In this document: positions 13,801-23,766 of the stretch, one piece after another
How positions within the stretch are numbered: the stretch's first letter is position 1
How the letters are laid out: the number at the start of each line of letters is the position of its first letter
Assembly: GCA_035041965.1 (NCBI GenBank)
Contig: JAPYMA010000287.1
Span: forward strand, 118,479 to 182,478
Reading direction: 5' to 3'
Length of the DNA stretch: 64,000 bases
Source: Anisakis pegreffii
Lineage: Eukaryota > Nematoda > Chromadorea > Rhabditida > Anisakidae
The notes under the pieces: generated by a model
The model's database searches: none
Seen by the model: the letters and a program-made list of their open reading frames with translations, nothing else
What the model was told of the DNA's origin: nothing
Program-made: the position numbers and the translations under genes

Positions 13801-14663
13801 CGTATTTGACATTTGACATTGATTGCGACATTCCACTGTTGAGCTTGTTCTGTTTGAAGAAGCTCAACAGTTGAATGTCGCAATCAGTCGAATAACTCTC
13901 AGGGATAGTTACTGAAGATTCTAAAGTCGAGTTTCACTGTTTTACTCGGTATCTATTAACATGCAAATATTATTGCTGCTAGCGAATTTGAGTCAACGTA
14001 TGGTTTTGCTTGCAAGTGAAAATCACTTCATATGAAAAGTACACCTGCTAGTTCTTACAACTTACTCATTCAGTGATGGTACATCTTACCGAGCTATCGA
14101 AATGTGTCACTCACCAAAAACTGACTCGGTTGTACAAAATGAATCGGCTAACTATAAAATGAGTATTTTAACACGATTGACTCTTTGGTTTGTTCAGGCT
14201 AGCCGCCAACTTCGCCGATGAGATGCTCAAAGAGGGTATCTACGTCATTGGTTTCAGTTATCCCGTAGTGCCTAAGGGAGCAGCCAGAATTCGTGTACAG
14301 GTTGGATTTGCCACTGTTTATGTCACATATTAGAACAATATTCCGGACGTCTCGTCTGAGGAGAGATTCGCGACTAGTTTATTGAGTGGTCTCTCGCGAA
14401 ACGTGCCATCAGTACTTCGATAGTGGAAGAAACTGTTTGGAATACTTAAAATTTTATCAAGCCATCTTCACAAAAGTAGATTGAATTCCGTATGTTATGA
14501 GACTACGATTCGAATTTGAATAATATTATCACGTTAATTCGATGCATTGCACATGAATGATTTCGACTTCTTACAGATCTCCGCAGCACATACTCGTGAA
14601 CACATCGACCGTGCAATCGACGCGTTCATTCGTATCGGCAAAAAACTCAATGTGATCCATTAA
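10895..14663 (+). CDS. GCAT: glycine C-acetyltransferase (2-amino-3-ketobutyrate CoA ligase), mitochondrial
   Basis: A PLP enzyme of threonine breakdown: 2-amino-3-oxobutyrate + CoA gives glycine + acetyl-CoA in the mitochondrion. Exons: 10895-10990, 11375-11486, 11948-12147, 12490-12667, 12995-13341, 13612-13760, 14198-14300, 14577-14663; the sum is 423 residues, matching the family (about 420). The N-terminus [18 protein letters not shown] is basic and acid-free, as for a matrix-targeting sequence. Family signatures include [62 protein letters not shown] (its Asp binds the PLP ring nitrogen), [11 protein letters not shown] (Schiff-base Lys), [15 protein letters not shown] and [19 protein letters not shown]. 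The exon 3/exon 4 junction is the weak point: the in-phase acceptor at 12490 adds roughly eight residues absent from relatives. AATAAA follows the stop by 67 nt. Confidence 0.95.
13821..13885. repeat. fold-back hairpin in a GCAT intron
   Basis: Arms 13821-13846 and 13860-13885 are complementary at 25 of 26 positions around a 13-nt loop. It sits in the intron between exons 6 and 7, just downstream of the exon 6 donor. It is probably a small fold-back or MITE-like insertion. Confidence 0.75.
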
Positions 14664-14730
14664 AAGAACAATTTGCTGAATTGATGAGCAACTGCATTAT
14701 TCTCATCAACGATTATGGAAAAATTGACTA

Positions 14731-14736
14731 ATAAAA
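14731..14736 (+). promoter_or_regulatory. polyadenylation signal AATAAA, GCAT
   Basis: A canonical AATAAA lies 67 nt after the GCAT stop. It precedes the duplicated exon fragment, so the main transcript should end before that fragment. Confidence 0.6.
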
Positions 14737-14803
14737 TTTTCTCGGTCATTTCGTGAAGTCGAATGTCGAGCATTTCAAGAGTACATTCAGTTGTTCGTTT
14801 ATA

Positions 14804-14941
14804 GATGAGTATTTTAACACGATTGACTCTTTTGTTTGTTCAGGCTAGCCGCTAACTTCGCTGATGAGATGCTCAAAGAGGTTATCTACGTCATTGGTTT
14901 CAATTATCCCGTAGTGCCTCAGGGAGCAGCCAGAATTCGTG
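14804..14941 (+). pseudogene. duplicated and decayed copy of GCAT exon 7
   Basis: This segment repeats 14158-14295 (end of intron 6 plus nearly all of exon 7) with about six substitutions in 137 nt. The acceptor TTTGTTCAG is kept. The 3' end diverges exactly where the true exon reaches its donor, so no donor remains. Three changes alter residues (Gly to Val in EGIYV, Ser to Asn in GFSYP, Lys to Gln in VVPKG); the others are silent. The frame stays open to 15033, adding about 30 unrelated residues. It is most likely a pseudo-exon; an alternative last exon is possible. Confidence 0.85.
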
Positions 14942-17864
14942 GATCACAAAGTGCACTGTTTTTCTTGATATTCACGCGTTCATTAGTAGACAGAACTCTC
15001 CAGCTCGTCCTTAAATTCGAGTTTCAGTTATGAGTCTAACACTTGCAAACGTCAAATCCATGCTGTGAATCCAAAAAAGCAATAACGATGAAAAGAAGTA
15101 ATGCTAGTCCACAGAAAGTCCATGCTGTAATAGATTATGTCCTCTGTCACTGATTACTGTAGTTGACTGGATGTATATGCATCCTAAGTTTATCTTCTGT
15201 GCAGTCGTAATGACAGTCACACCTATCGGTTCGAAATGACCAATTTTCTGACTATTTTCCTGATCAAATCGCGCTGCGAAGGCCACATTATTCAGCATCT
15301 TTCCATAATATTTCACATGTGTTGCAAAGAGTCACAAACAATTTATTGGTCTCGCTTTGTTATGCTGCTAAAATTATGGCAGAAAGCTCGACATATACAA
15401 GTGCGTTCAAGTACAGTCGAACTAACGGATTCCTTATGTTTTAAGAGCACAGTGCACTGGCGTCCTGCGATTAATAGTCGTCATGAACTACAATTACTTT
15501 CAAGTATTAGTCACTTCAAAATGTTTTATGTTCCAAAACGTCTGACTAATCGATGTGCTCAAAATTATAATGCTGTTTTATTGCACCCGTCGTAAACAAC
15601 CAACGATAAAAAACCACAGTGAATAAGTCCGTAAACAAATGTGTAATATTCGATCATTTGATTCTGCATTCGCTTCATTCCAATAATAAAAGACATAATT
15701 TTGTTTGCAATGCAAAAAATATCATCATATCAATTCAATGAAACATAATCTGTTGACGTAATCGTGCCCGTTCTTGTCTCTTCGGTGTGCCATACCGTAC
15801 TCGGAACGAATCAATGAAGCTGTGATATTTTCGAATGAAAAATTCATTGACAAATGCTCATTTGATGAACAAAAAGCATCTGAGTGATTAGAAGATTCAC
15901 TCGATGATTATTAACTAACTTGAGTATATCACATTCTGCTACTAGCATGATCTCAGTTGGTGACTCAACACGCAAATGCTCTCTTCAGCATTTTCAGCGC
16001 AAACAAAAATTAAGACGCTCGACATCGAAGCGCATCTAGCATAACTCTGTCATAGCTTCAACGGCACTTGAATGAATGAAGTCCAGTGTTTACAACAGTT
16101 CAGAATTTTGATTGAATTATTTCATTTTAACTTCACTCATTGTTTGTGTGAAGCATATTCAGATCAAATTGAGTTTTGCTGCCTCTCAAATTTTGCCGAA
16201 ATTCACCCATCAGCGATCGAATTTTTGTCTACCTACGAAGACAGTTTGAATGAAGCTTAAATTGATCGTGAGACATTTTCTCGTTAAGTGTTCAATATTT
16301 GATGCGTTTTGAATAATGTAAATGGAATTTTGTATTCATGTCTCATGATTTTGAAATTTTATTACAAATTAGTCATACATTCTTCTATTCATGTGGTTTC
16401 ATCTCCATTTGTTTCGCCCGTATATGACATTTAAAGACAAAAAAAACCCCATAATTTTTTAATCTGAATGAAAGTAATAAATTGGAGTGTAAAATATCCT
16501 CCAAACTAACGCTAGTGAAAGGAATGGGTAATAAAGTGCAATCTTATCGAAACTTTTAAGTGAGATTGACGCTTGACAAGGCGCTTATCAGTGTCATAAA
16601 TTTTTAAATCTGTTATGATGGAGCAAAAAAACAGTCAAAGACTACATGTAAATAACAATGGTTTGAGTCATCCGATATGCTCGACGAAAATTTTAGTGTC
16701 AACTGCGTTGATTATTCAATATCCTCATTTTCTCTTCTTCGCCAGGACTGTAAAGGAATCATTTGGCTATGATATTTAATGTGTCACAACTGTAAAGCAA
16801 CAAACAGTCATCGAAATCTTGACAGTCGAGCTGATAGCACTCCGCCGTGATATCGTCTTCCCATGACAAAAAAAAAAACGTTACTATCGTCATAATTCCC
16901 TCCACTGATTGGTCATTTTGTTCGTATCAGATAAGTCCGACTATAAAAGTATCAAGTTCGACCTGGTTAAGGCATAATCCGTTTATGTGCTCTGCAGTTT
17001 GTCCACATTGGATTCAGGGACTTGTTTGCAACCAAACCTTTCCGGAGCTCAATTTCAATCCCCCTTTGCCAGTAATTTACCAATTCTCCCTTCAATCGCA
17101 ACAAGTGTCGGCATTTTCCTCATGCAGTTGTTCTCTAAGACTAGGACCATTTTTGCTTCTTTCATTGAGGTTCACTTCACTAGAATTGATTCGTCTTTTC
17201 GAAGGAGTTTTTACCGACAATCATTTTTTGATCTCAACCTGTAAATACAGTATCCTCAGTAAGTATAGAGGGCATCTCAACTCCACTTAGTAGTCCTTTT
17301 ACTATGTAAGATTAAGCGAATAGGCATTTTTCATTGTGCATGTTGGCACCACTATGAATCGGAGTGTAGCTGGTCATTTCATCAAATTGCTCGTGAAATT
17401 CAGCAAGTTAAAACGCTATGCTCAAATTGAGTTCAACTTCGAGGCAAGAACACTTCAACTTAAGAACTGGACGTGATAGAATCAGAAAAATTCTATGCCC
17501 GCATAAATACACTTGCTCAATTTTCCTGTCTGTCAAATACAAATGTCAAACTTTCCAAATGAATTTAGTCACTGAAACAACTTTCATATTTCCAGTACTT
17601 GTTGCCATCATGAAGTAAATTGAACTAATATATTCACTTGTTTTATCTATTAGAAAGGCTTTCAACAGCTTTAATACTTTTACTGTTTCCTTCTTAGAAT
17701 CACTCTGCACCCCTTCAAATCCCTCATCAATAAGAGCCTTTTTCTCATGAGTTCTTCACATGAGCGGCACTCTCAAAATGCATTATCTCGACGTTGAAGC
17801 ACTGTACGATTGGAGCAGTGTGAACGCACCAATCGAATTCTCACCTACATGAGGAGATAAGAAT
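14942..17864. other. intergenic region with no supported gene
   Basis: About 2.9 kb. Open frames at 15236-15595, 16072-16260 and 16847-17290 (+) show no family motif, no periodicity and no convincing splice sites. Nothing else is evident beyond AT-rich sequence and short homopolymer runs. Confidence 0.55.
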
Positions 17865-17874
17865 TGGATTACAG
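17865..17874 (+). promoter_or_regulatory. candidate trans-splice acceptor before the repeat-protein gene
   Basis: The sequence GGATTACAG followed by GACC lies 36 nt upstream of the ATG at 17910. Nematode mRNAs often receive a spliced leader at such an AG close to the start codon. The polypyrimidine character is weak, so this is tentative. Confidence 0.3.
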
Positions 17875-17909
17875 GACCAAATCAGTAAAAGGAACTCATA
17901 ACGGCAATA

Positions 17910-19688
17910 ATGCGATTATCATCTCTTATCATTCTGATCAGCTTGACAATCCTCGTCAGCAGTCTAAGTGGGCAGACGAGGGCCCAGACTACATCACAAG
18001 GAGGCAGCGGTGGGTCTCATTCGACTGCGGCACAAGGAGGCAGCGGTGGGTCTCATTCGACTGCGGCACAAGGAGGCAGCGGTGGGTCTCATTCGACTGC
18101 GGCACAAGGAGGCAGCGGTGGGTCTCATTCGACTGCGGCACAAGGAGGCAGCGGTGGGTCTCATTCGACTGCGGCACAAGGAGGCAGCGGTGGGTCTCAT
18201 TCGACTGCGGCACAAGGAGGCAGCGGTGGGTCTCATTCGACTGCGGCACAAGGAGGCAGCGGTGGGTCTCATTCGACTGCGGCACAAGGAGGCAGCGGTG
18301 GGTCTCATTCGACTGCGGCACAAGGAGGCAGCGGTGGGTCTCATTCGACTGCGGCACAAGGAGGCAGCGGTGGGTCTCATTCGACTGCGGCACAAGGAGG
18401 CAGCGGTGGGTCTCATTCGACTGCGGCACAAGGAGGCAGCGGTGGGTCTCATTCGACTGCGGCACAAGGAGGCAGCGGTGGGTCTCATTCGACTGCGGCA
18501 CAAGGAGGCAGCGGTGGGTCTCATTCGACTGCGGCACAAGGAGGCAGCGGTGGGTCTCATTCGACTGCGGCACAAGGAGGCAGCGGTGGGTCTCATTCGA
18601 CTGCGGCACAAGGAGGCAGCGGTGGGTCTCATTCGACTGCGGCACAAGGAGGCAGCGGTGGGTCTCATTCGACTGCGGCACAAGGAGGCAGCGGTGGGTC
18701 TCATTCGACTGCGGCACAAGGAGGCAGCGGTGGATCTAGCCCGACTACGGCACAAGGAGGCAGCGGTGAATCTAGCCCGACTACGGCACAAGGAGGCAGC
18801 GGTGGGTCTAACCCGAGTACACCGCAAGGAGGTAGCGGTGAGTCTTACTGATCATGATCGCCTTCTTTGGAACGAAGCAAATTGCACAATATAGTGCTGT
18901 TTAATTTCCATTTGAGAGCCAGTTTTACTTTTGATTTCATATCCAGGTTATTAGATTATGAATAGCACGGAGAATTTTTTGTATCAGTTGGTTATTCGAT
19001 GCATTCACTCGTCTGTTTGTTGGGAAATGAATTTGAATTCTAAGCATATGAATTGATTAAGGGATACATTTTTAATTGTTACCCTGAGCAGGAAACTTCA
19101 GTGCATCAAAATTGATCGTTTTCGTACTGGTAAAATTTTAGGGATTTCGCCTACCATCTAATCAATTCTAATACCCAATTAAGAAGCACACTAATGTCGG
19201 CTGACGAGAATTTTAAATTCATTCTTTCAATGTTGAAATGGAAAATGAATAGAATGTATCTTCAGCTACCAAAGAGACCATTCTTTTTAGCAATAAGACG
19301 AGAAACAGAAAATTCTTCATCCAGGACGTCGATAACTCAGCGATCTGTGACGTTTTAAAACCACCCTAGGATCTGAAAACTTATCAACCAAAATTGAAAA
19401 ACTAATTGCATTATTGAGAAGAAGAAAAAGCACATTGATGACCAAAAATATCTCTTCGGATTTTTCGTCTTCTATCGTTGAGATTTTCAATTACTGCGTC
19501 TCTTTGCATAGCATCGTCGTATGATTAATTGCATTTTCGGTCTTTTTATAGATGCGACCTCAGTGCCAACGTCGCCAGAGCCTCCAACGAACACAACGAG
19601 TGGCGCAAATGGAGTTCAGTTCGGTAAAGAAACACTCCTCTTTGTTGGTTTCGTGCTTGCGAGTGGCCAACTGTTGATTATGAATTGA
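17910..19688 (+). CDS. secreted, probably GPI-anchored Gly/Ser/Thr repeat protein, 2 exons
   Basis: I do not recognise this protein. Exon 1 (17910-18837) encodes a signal peptide (MRLSSLIILISLTILVSS, about 26 residues to AQ), then TTSQ, 20 identical GGSGGSHSTAAQ units (residues 31-270), three variants with SPTTAQ or NPSTPQ endings, and a partial unit. It ends at a strong donor, GTGAGT. Exon 2 (19552-19688, acceptor TTTTTATAG) joins in phase and encodes a Pro/Thr/Ser spacer with an N-glycosylation sequon (NTT), then SGANG and a hydrophobic C-terminus (LLFVGFVLASGQLLIMN). The layout (signal peptide, hydrophilic repeats, small-residue omega-like site, hydrophobic tail) is that of a GPI-anchored, mucin-like surface protein; total 354 residues. 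Without splicing it would stop at 18849 and be simply secreted. The repeat codons are GC-rich compared with the flanks. Host-interface or cuticle role is inference only. Confidence 0.75.
18000..18837 (+). repeat. 36-bp coding minisatellite, 20 identical plus 3 variant units and a partial one
   Basis: Units of 36 bp run head to tail from 18000. The first 20 (18000-18719) are identical at every base, including silent sites. Units 21-23 (18720-18827) differ at several positions, and the array ends in a partial unit. Because 36 is a multiple of 3, several other frames on both strands also stay open; these are shadows. There are no spacers, so it is not a CRISPR-like array. Confidence 0.98.
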
Positions 19689-21060
19689 GTTTGCGTTGTG
19701 CAGCAACATGTGTTGTCAATTTTGCCGTCAGTTGATCCATCGAAAGCAATTCAGTCCAAATATAACCAATCTAAATCTCGATATTATAAGTGAAACGCTA
19801 TTACTCGCTAGAGTATTCATCAAATACAACATCGAATCAAATTGAGAGTCACAGAGTTTTACCGAGCTATGTTTCAAGCTAAAGGTAGTTGTTAAGAGTT
19901 GACAAGGTTTTTGTGGGTTTGATGAAACTCTACCAACAATTATTCAAAGAATGATGGTAGTAACTTGCCGGTTGATGCTTCCAATTAAAATGATTTCATT
20001 TCAATGAGATAGTAATTGTTCAACGCCATTCGATATCACAAGACATTTGCAGTGCGTTAGTGTTTTTTTACAGCATTAATTTCACTCGAAACACACATAA
20101 TAAAGTGCATTTAGTATTGTGTTGATGAAAATATGAATATCTAGTCAATTTTCGTGACCAGTTTCTTATTTCTGAATATGCACTTTCCAATTAGACCCTA
20201 TGTAAAAATTTCATTATATTCATACTTAAGTGCTTCGATATAACGACTTGTTCCAATTGTTATTTTTTCAGCGATAATTCACTTGTAAATGACCATTTTT
20301 TTGCTTTCAAAAGATTGATCTGCTCGATATCAAATTCACTTCAGTATTAAAATATTGCCCATAAATTCATTGTATTTCTGATTGTCTTATTCATTATATT
20401 TTTTATTGTTCTCTAATCAAGTTGAGTGTCTTATCAATACACTCGTATAAAAAATCGTTTCTCGTCAAGCTCCATTGCACATATTTCATTCATGTAAACT
20501 GAATTCATCTCGTTACTAAGTCGCTAATGTGAATCTTCAATAACCTATAATTATATCACTACTAATCTTATGCATGTGTCATCACGAAATAAAATGTTAG
20601 TTGTTGTTTTGTGTGATTCATGTGCACCTGCGAAGCTCTGTATGCACAATTGGACTATTGCTTGGGCGAACATGTAATTACGATTAAAAATTGAGTAATT
20701 CGGATGCACTATGACTGAGGAGAGGCGCATTTGTGGTGCCACTTGATCAATGGAATTATGACAGATGAAATGTCTGGAAACGTTTAAAAACTCCTTTCAA
20801 CTCCATGACAACACATAAACTGATTTCTAATTCGCATGAATTTTGCACTCCAACTAACTCAATTAATTTCGCTAGTTCATTTAGTTCAGTGAATAAAGAG
20901 GGCTTCTTGAATCTCACAACATATCTTTAGGTGTCGCACTGCCAGTAGTTTACTGCATTGGTGACATTTGAAACGGGCAATTTCGAGTGTAAGCGGAGAA
21001 TTTTTCCGAAATTGAAAGTGCTCAGTGAATGAAACATTCTTTTCGACAAACATCAGTGGT

Positions 21061-21136
21061 TCCATTAATATATTAAGATGTTCTTCTGAGAGCGCACTAT
21101 CGCGCTCGCAGAAGAACGTCTTAATAAATTGATGGA
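21061..21136. repeat. fold-back hairpin, intergenic
   Basis: Arms 21061-21094 and 21103-21136 are complementary at 30 of 34 positions around an 8-nt loop. The right arm overlaps a 31-nt direct repeat (next entry), so the element has rearranged. Confidence 0.7.
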
Positions 21137-21187
21137 ATAGTTACTACCATTAACATCTTAATAAATTATTGGAATACTTACTACCAT
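21120..21187. repeat. 31-nt direct repeat, two copies
   Basis: 21120-21150 and 21157-21187 match at about 28 of 31 positions. The first copy begins inside the right arm of the fold-back hairpin at 21061-21136. Confidence 0.7.
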
Positions 21188-21853
21188 CATTCTTTGAATC
21201 TCAAAGGAACATCTAAAAATTTGCGCATATTTCGAAAGTAGTTCATATTCAATTGTTTCAGTGACACTCTCGTTTTCGAATGATACGGGATTAGTAATAA
21301 ATTGGCTTTGGTTCGTTGATCTTTCAGCCACTGACGACCAATAACTGAATTTTATTCCTGTGAATGAAAATTGATCCCGCAAATTGTTGTTGTGAAAAAC
21401 GTTACCAACAAAATTAATCACAACTGAGCAACATTGCTCAAAACATTCGCTGTGCCCGGCTAAAGCTTATATGGTCCATGTTTCTTGTTACCAGATTACT
21501 GCGACATCATCACGACGCACTCAGCTCGACTAACAAAAACACTAAATATTACGCTTCATCCAATAATGCTCATTCCCTCTCGAAAATTCTCATTCGCAGT
21601 CCATTGATGGCACACTGTTGAGGGCTTGGGCATCTCTATGCTCACATTTTCCTCCTGCAAACAGCTCTTTTCGGGAATTATACAAAATTAAATCCATCAC
21701 TTAAACTAAATATACTTCCAAGTCATCCTGTCATGCTTACTCGGAACAAGTCTCGAATTGCGTCTCTTTTCCACCTAATTTTCACTGTTCTCAACATAAT
21801 TGGCAATTGACGTTTATTTCATTGTCGATGCAATTCCAGCCGCAATTTCCTGA

Positions 21854-21906
21854 CTCATTATGAATCTGCGGAAATTAAATCTCATTATGAATCTGCGGAA
21901 ATTAAA
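21854..21906. repeat. 27-bp tandem duplication
   Basis: A 26-nt motif beginning CTCATTATGAATCTGCGG occurs at 21854-21879 and again, identically, at 21881-21906. No function is apparent. Confidence 0.85.
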
Positions 21907-23257
21907 CTGATTCAATTCCAACACTGATTTCTATCCAATTCTTCACTGAAATCCATTTTTTAAAATTTCGATAAACGAGCTGAGTCTATGAACGATACGA
22001 AAGAAGTAGCGTGAATTACTGGAATACATTCACTTGATTCAAGTTATCTGAAATCAGTTTGTTACCAAAATAGAAACGTTTTATCGATCAAATATATAAG
22101 AGTGGAAGTAAACTGGTGGAATTCCACTGATGCTCTCCTTAATTGCATAATCCATGCTGTTATGAGCCAGTCACGGAAGCGATTTCCCACAGCTGTAGCA
22201 ATCGCGAAATTGCAATGTATTTCCACCTGTTTTCATAAAATTTTGAAAATTTTCGTCAGCAACCAATCCGAATCACTCAAGTTACTATCCCATTCTGTGG
22301 CTGTTTCAAGCTATCAGCCAGCAAAAATTGACGGTACTTATGTTACATTTATTATGGTGCATGATCATATCCAATAAACTAACTCTCAATAATCAATTAC
22401 GCTTTGAACTGATTAGTTGAACCATTCAACTGATTATCAGTCTTTTTTGCAGTCGTCATTTTTCTCAGTTTCACTGATGATGTCGGATGATGCGGCTGTT
22501 ATCAGCCATTGAATTATGATTTTTACGTTCTCATGAAAATAAAAATTTCAATGAGGTTCTGTGATACGCTGATCAATGAATTTTTTGCACAATCATCAAT
22601 GGCTCATTTTGCAAAGAATTCGCAAAGAATTTTGCAAAGAAGTCTTCCCGTTTTTTCCAGAAAGACATTCGAAAGACGAGTATGCGAGTAAACTAAACTG
22701 GTTAGAGTGCTTCTATGGGAATGACAATGAGTCTGTCTTGTAATTGACAAGCAACTCATAAGATCGTGCGCTTAGGAAGGATAATCAAAAGTAGCTGTTC
22801 GAATCGCTCCTTTGGAATTACCTTCTTAATTTGCTTCAAAAAAAAAAGATTTTAATCGTAACTAATAGGAGTATTTCTCTTCATACTTCACAAAATTCAT
22901 TCATCTGTTCTTAATTCAATTTTCTTCGAACGTAATTAATTCGCCTGAGTATCCCAGCTCATTTAATTAACAAGATGGAGATTGAACATTTGATCTGCAA
23001 GATCCAAATGAATCCGTTTGTAATTGACAGCTTATGTGATCTGGATCTCCAATTATACAAGCAACTCCACGTTGGCAATGGATGCTCATAACTTTTTCCG
23101 TCCCATTCTCGCTCATTTTTCTTCTTCCAATAAAATTTTCATTAATTCACTTGAATTACAATCTTATCGTTAGATTTAATGATATTTTCAATCACCTCAT
23201 GCGCAGAACTTACACTCATTTTCACAAGCAATGAACTGTAGATAGAGTACAATCGTT

Positions 23258-23352
23258 TAAATGAGAATGTAATATCCTATGCCATCTACGTCAGCAATCA
23301 AGTTCTAAATGAGAATGTAATATCCTATGCCATCTACGTCAGCAATCAAGTT
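23258..23352. repeat. 48-bp tandem duplication
   Basis: The 47-nt stretch 23258-23304 is repeated without change at 23306-23352. It lies about 400 nt upstream of the globin start codon, so a duplicated regulatory segment is possible but unproven. Confidence 0.85.
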
Positions 23353-23766
23353 ATCATTTCAAGTGATCAGTCACCTATGAAGGTGAGTAAATGAGCAGAA
23401 TTGTTAATCTTAGGCGAATGAGTGTCTCTCATGCAAATAATGAACTGTAATATAGCTGATGAGCTAGTTCTAGAACAATTCATATAACGTTTCCGTTTTT
23501 GACATCGACGCGACTCTGCAAACTTAACAATTCGAGCTTTTTTTTTTTACATTACTGCTGTTATTCTTGCGATGTTTCCGTATCATTACGCTTGTATCGT
23601 TCGCTGTGATCGGTTTGATTTCTGTCAGAATTGCGCTTTTTCATAACTTTTGGTCAATGACAGATGTAAATGTTTGTTGAGTCCATCGAGTAGAGAATTT
23701 TTGAATGCAGTTTATTTTCATCTCATTCTTGTGTTGTCGCTGAAAGGTAATTCGTTTGCACACGTA

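Larger units (their letters stand above)
19689..23766. other. intergenic region with small repeats
   Basis: About 4 kb without a supported gene. It contains an AATAAA at 20099-20104 that could end the repeat-protein transcript, a fold-back hairpin at 21061-21136 and three short direct duplications, listed separately. The open frame at 22102-22377 has no recognisable motif. Confidence 0.55.

Noticed and set aside
2434..14663. PEPCK-GCAT operon
   Set aside because: The genes are 2.3 kb apart and the first has its own polyadenylation signal; nematode operons usually have gaps of a few hundred bases or less.
18000..18837. CRISPR-like array of 36-bp repeats
   Set aside because: Units are directly adjacent with no spacers, encode protein in frame, and the genome is eukaryotic.
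17864..18894. Four long alternative open frames over the 36-bp array (two more on +, two on -)
   Set aside because: A 36-bp unit without stops keeps these frames open automatically. Only the frame starting at 17910 has a signal peptide, biased Gly/Ser/Thr content and an in-phase second exon.
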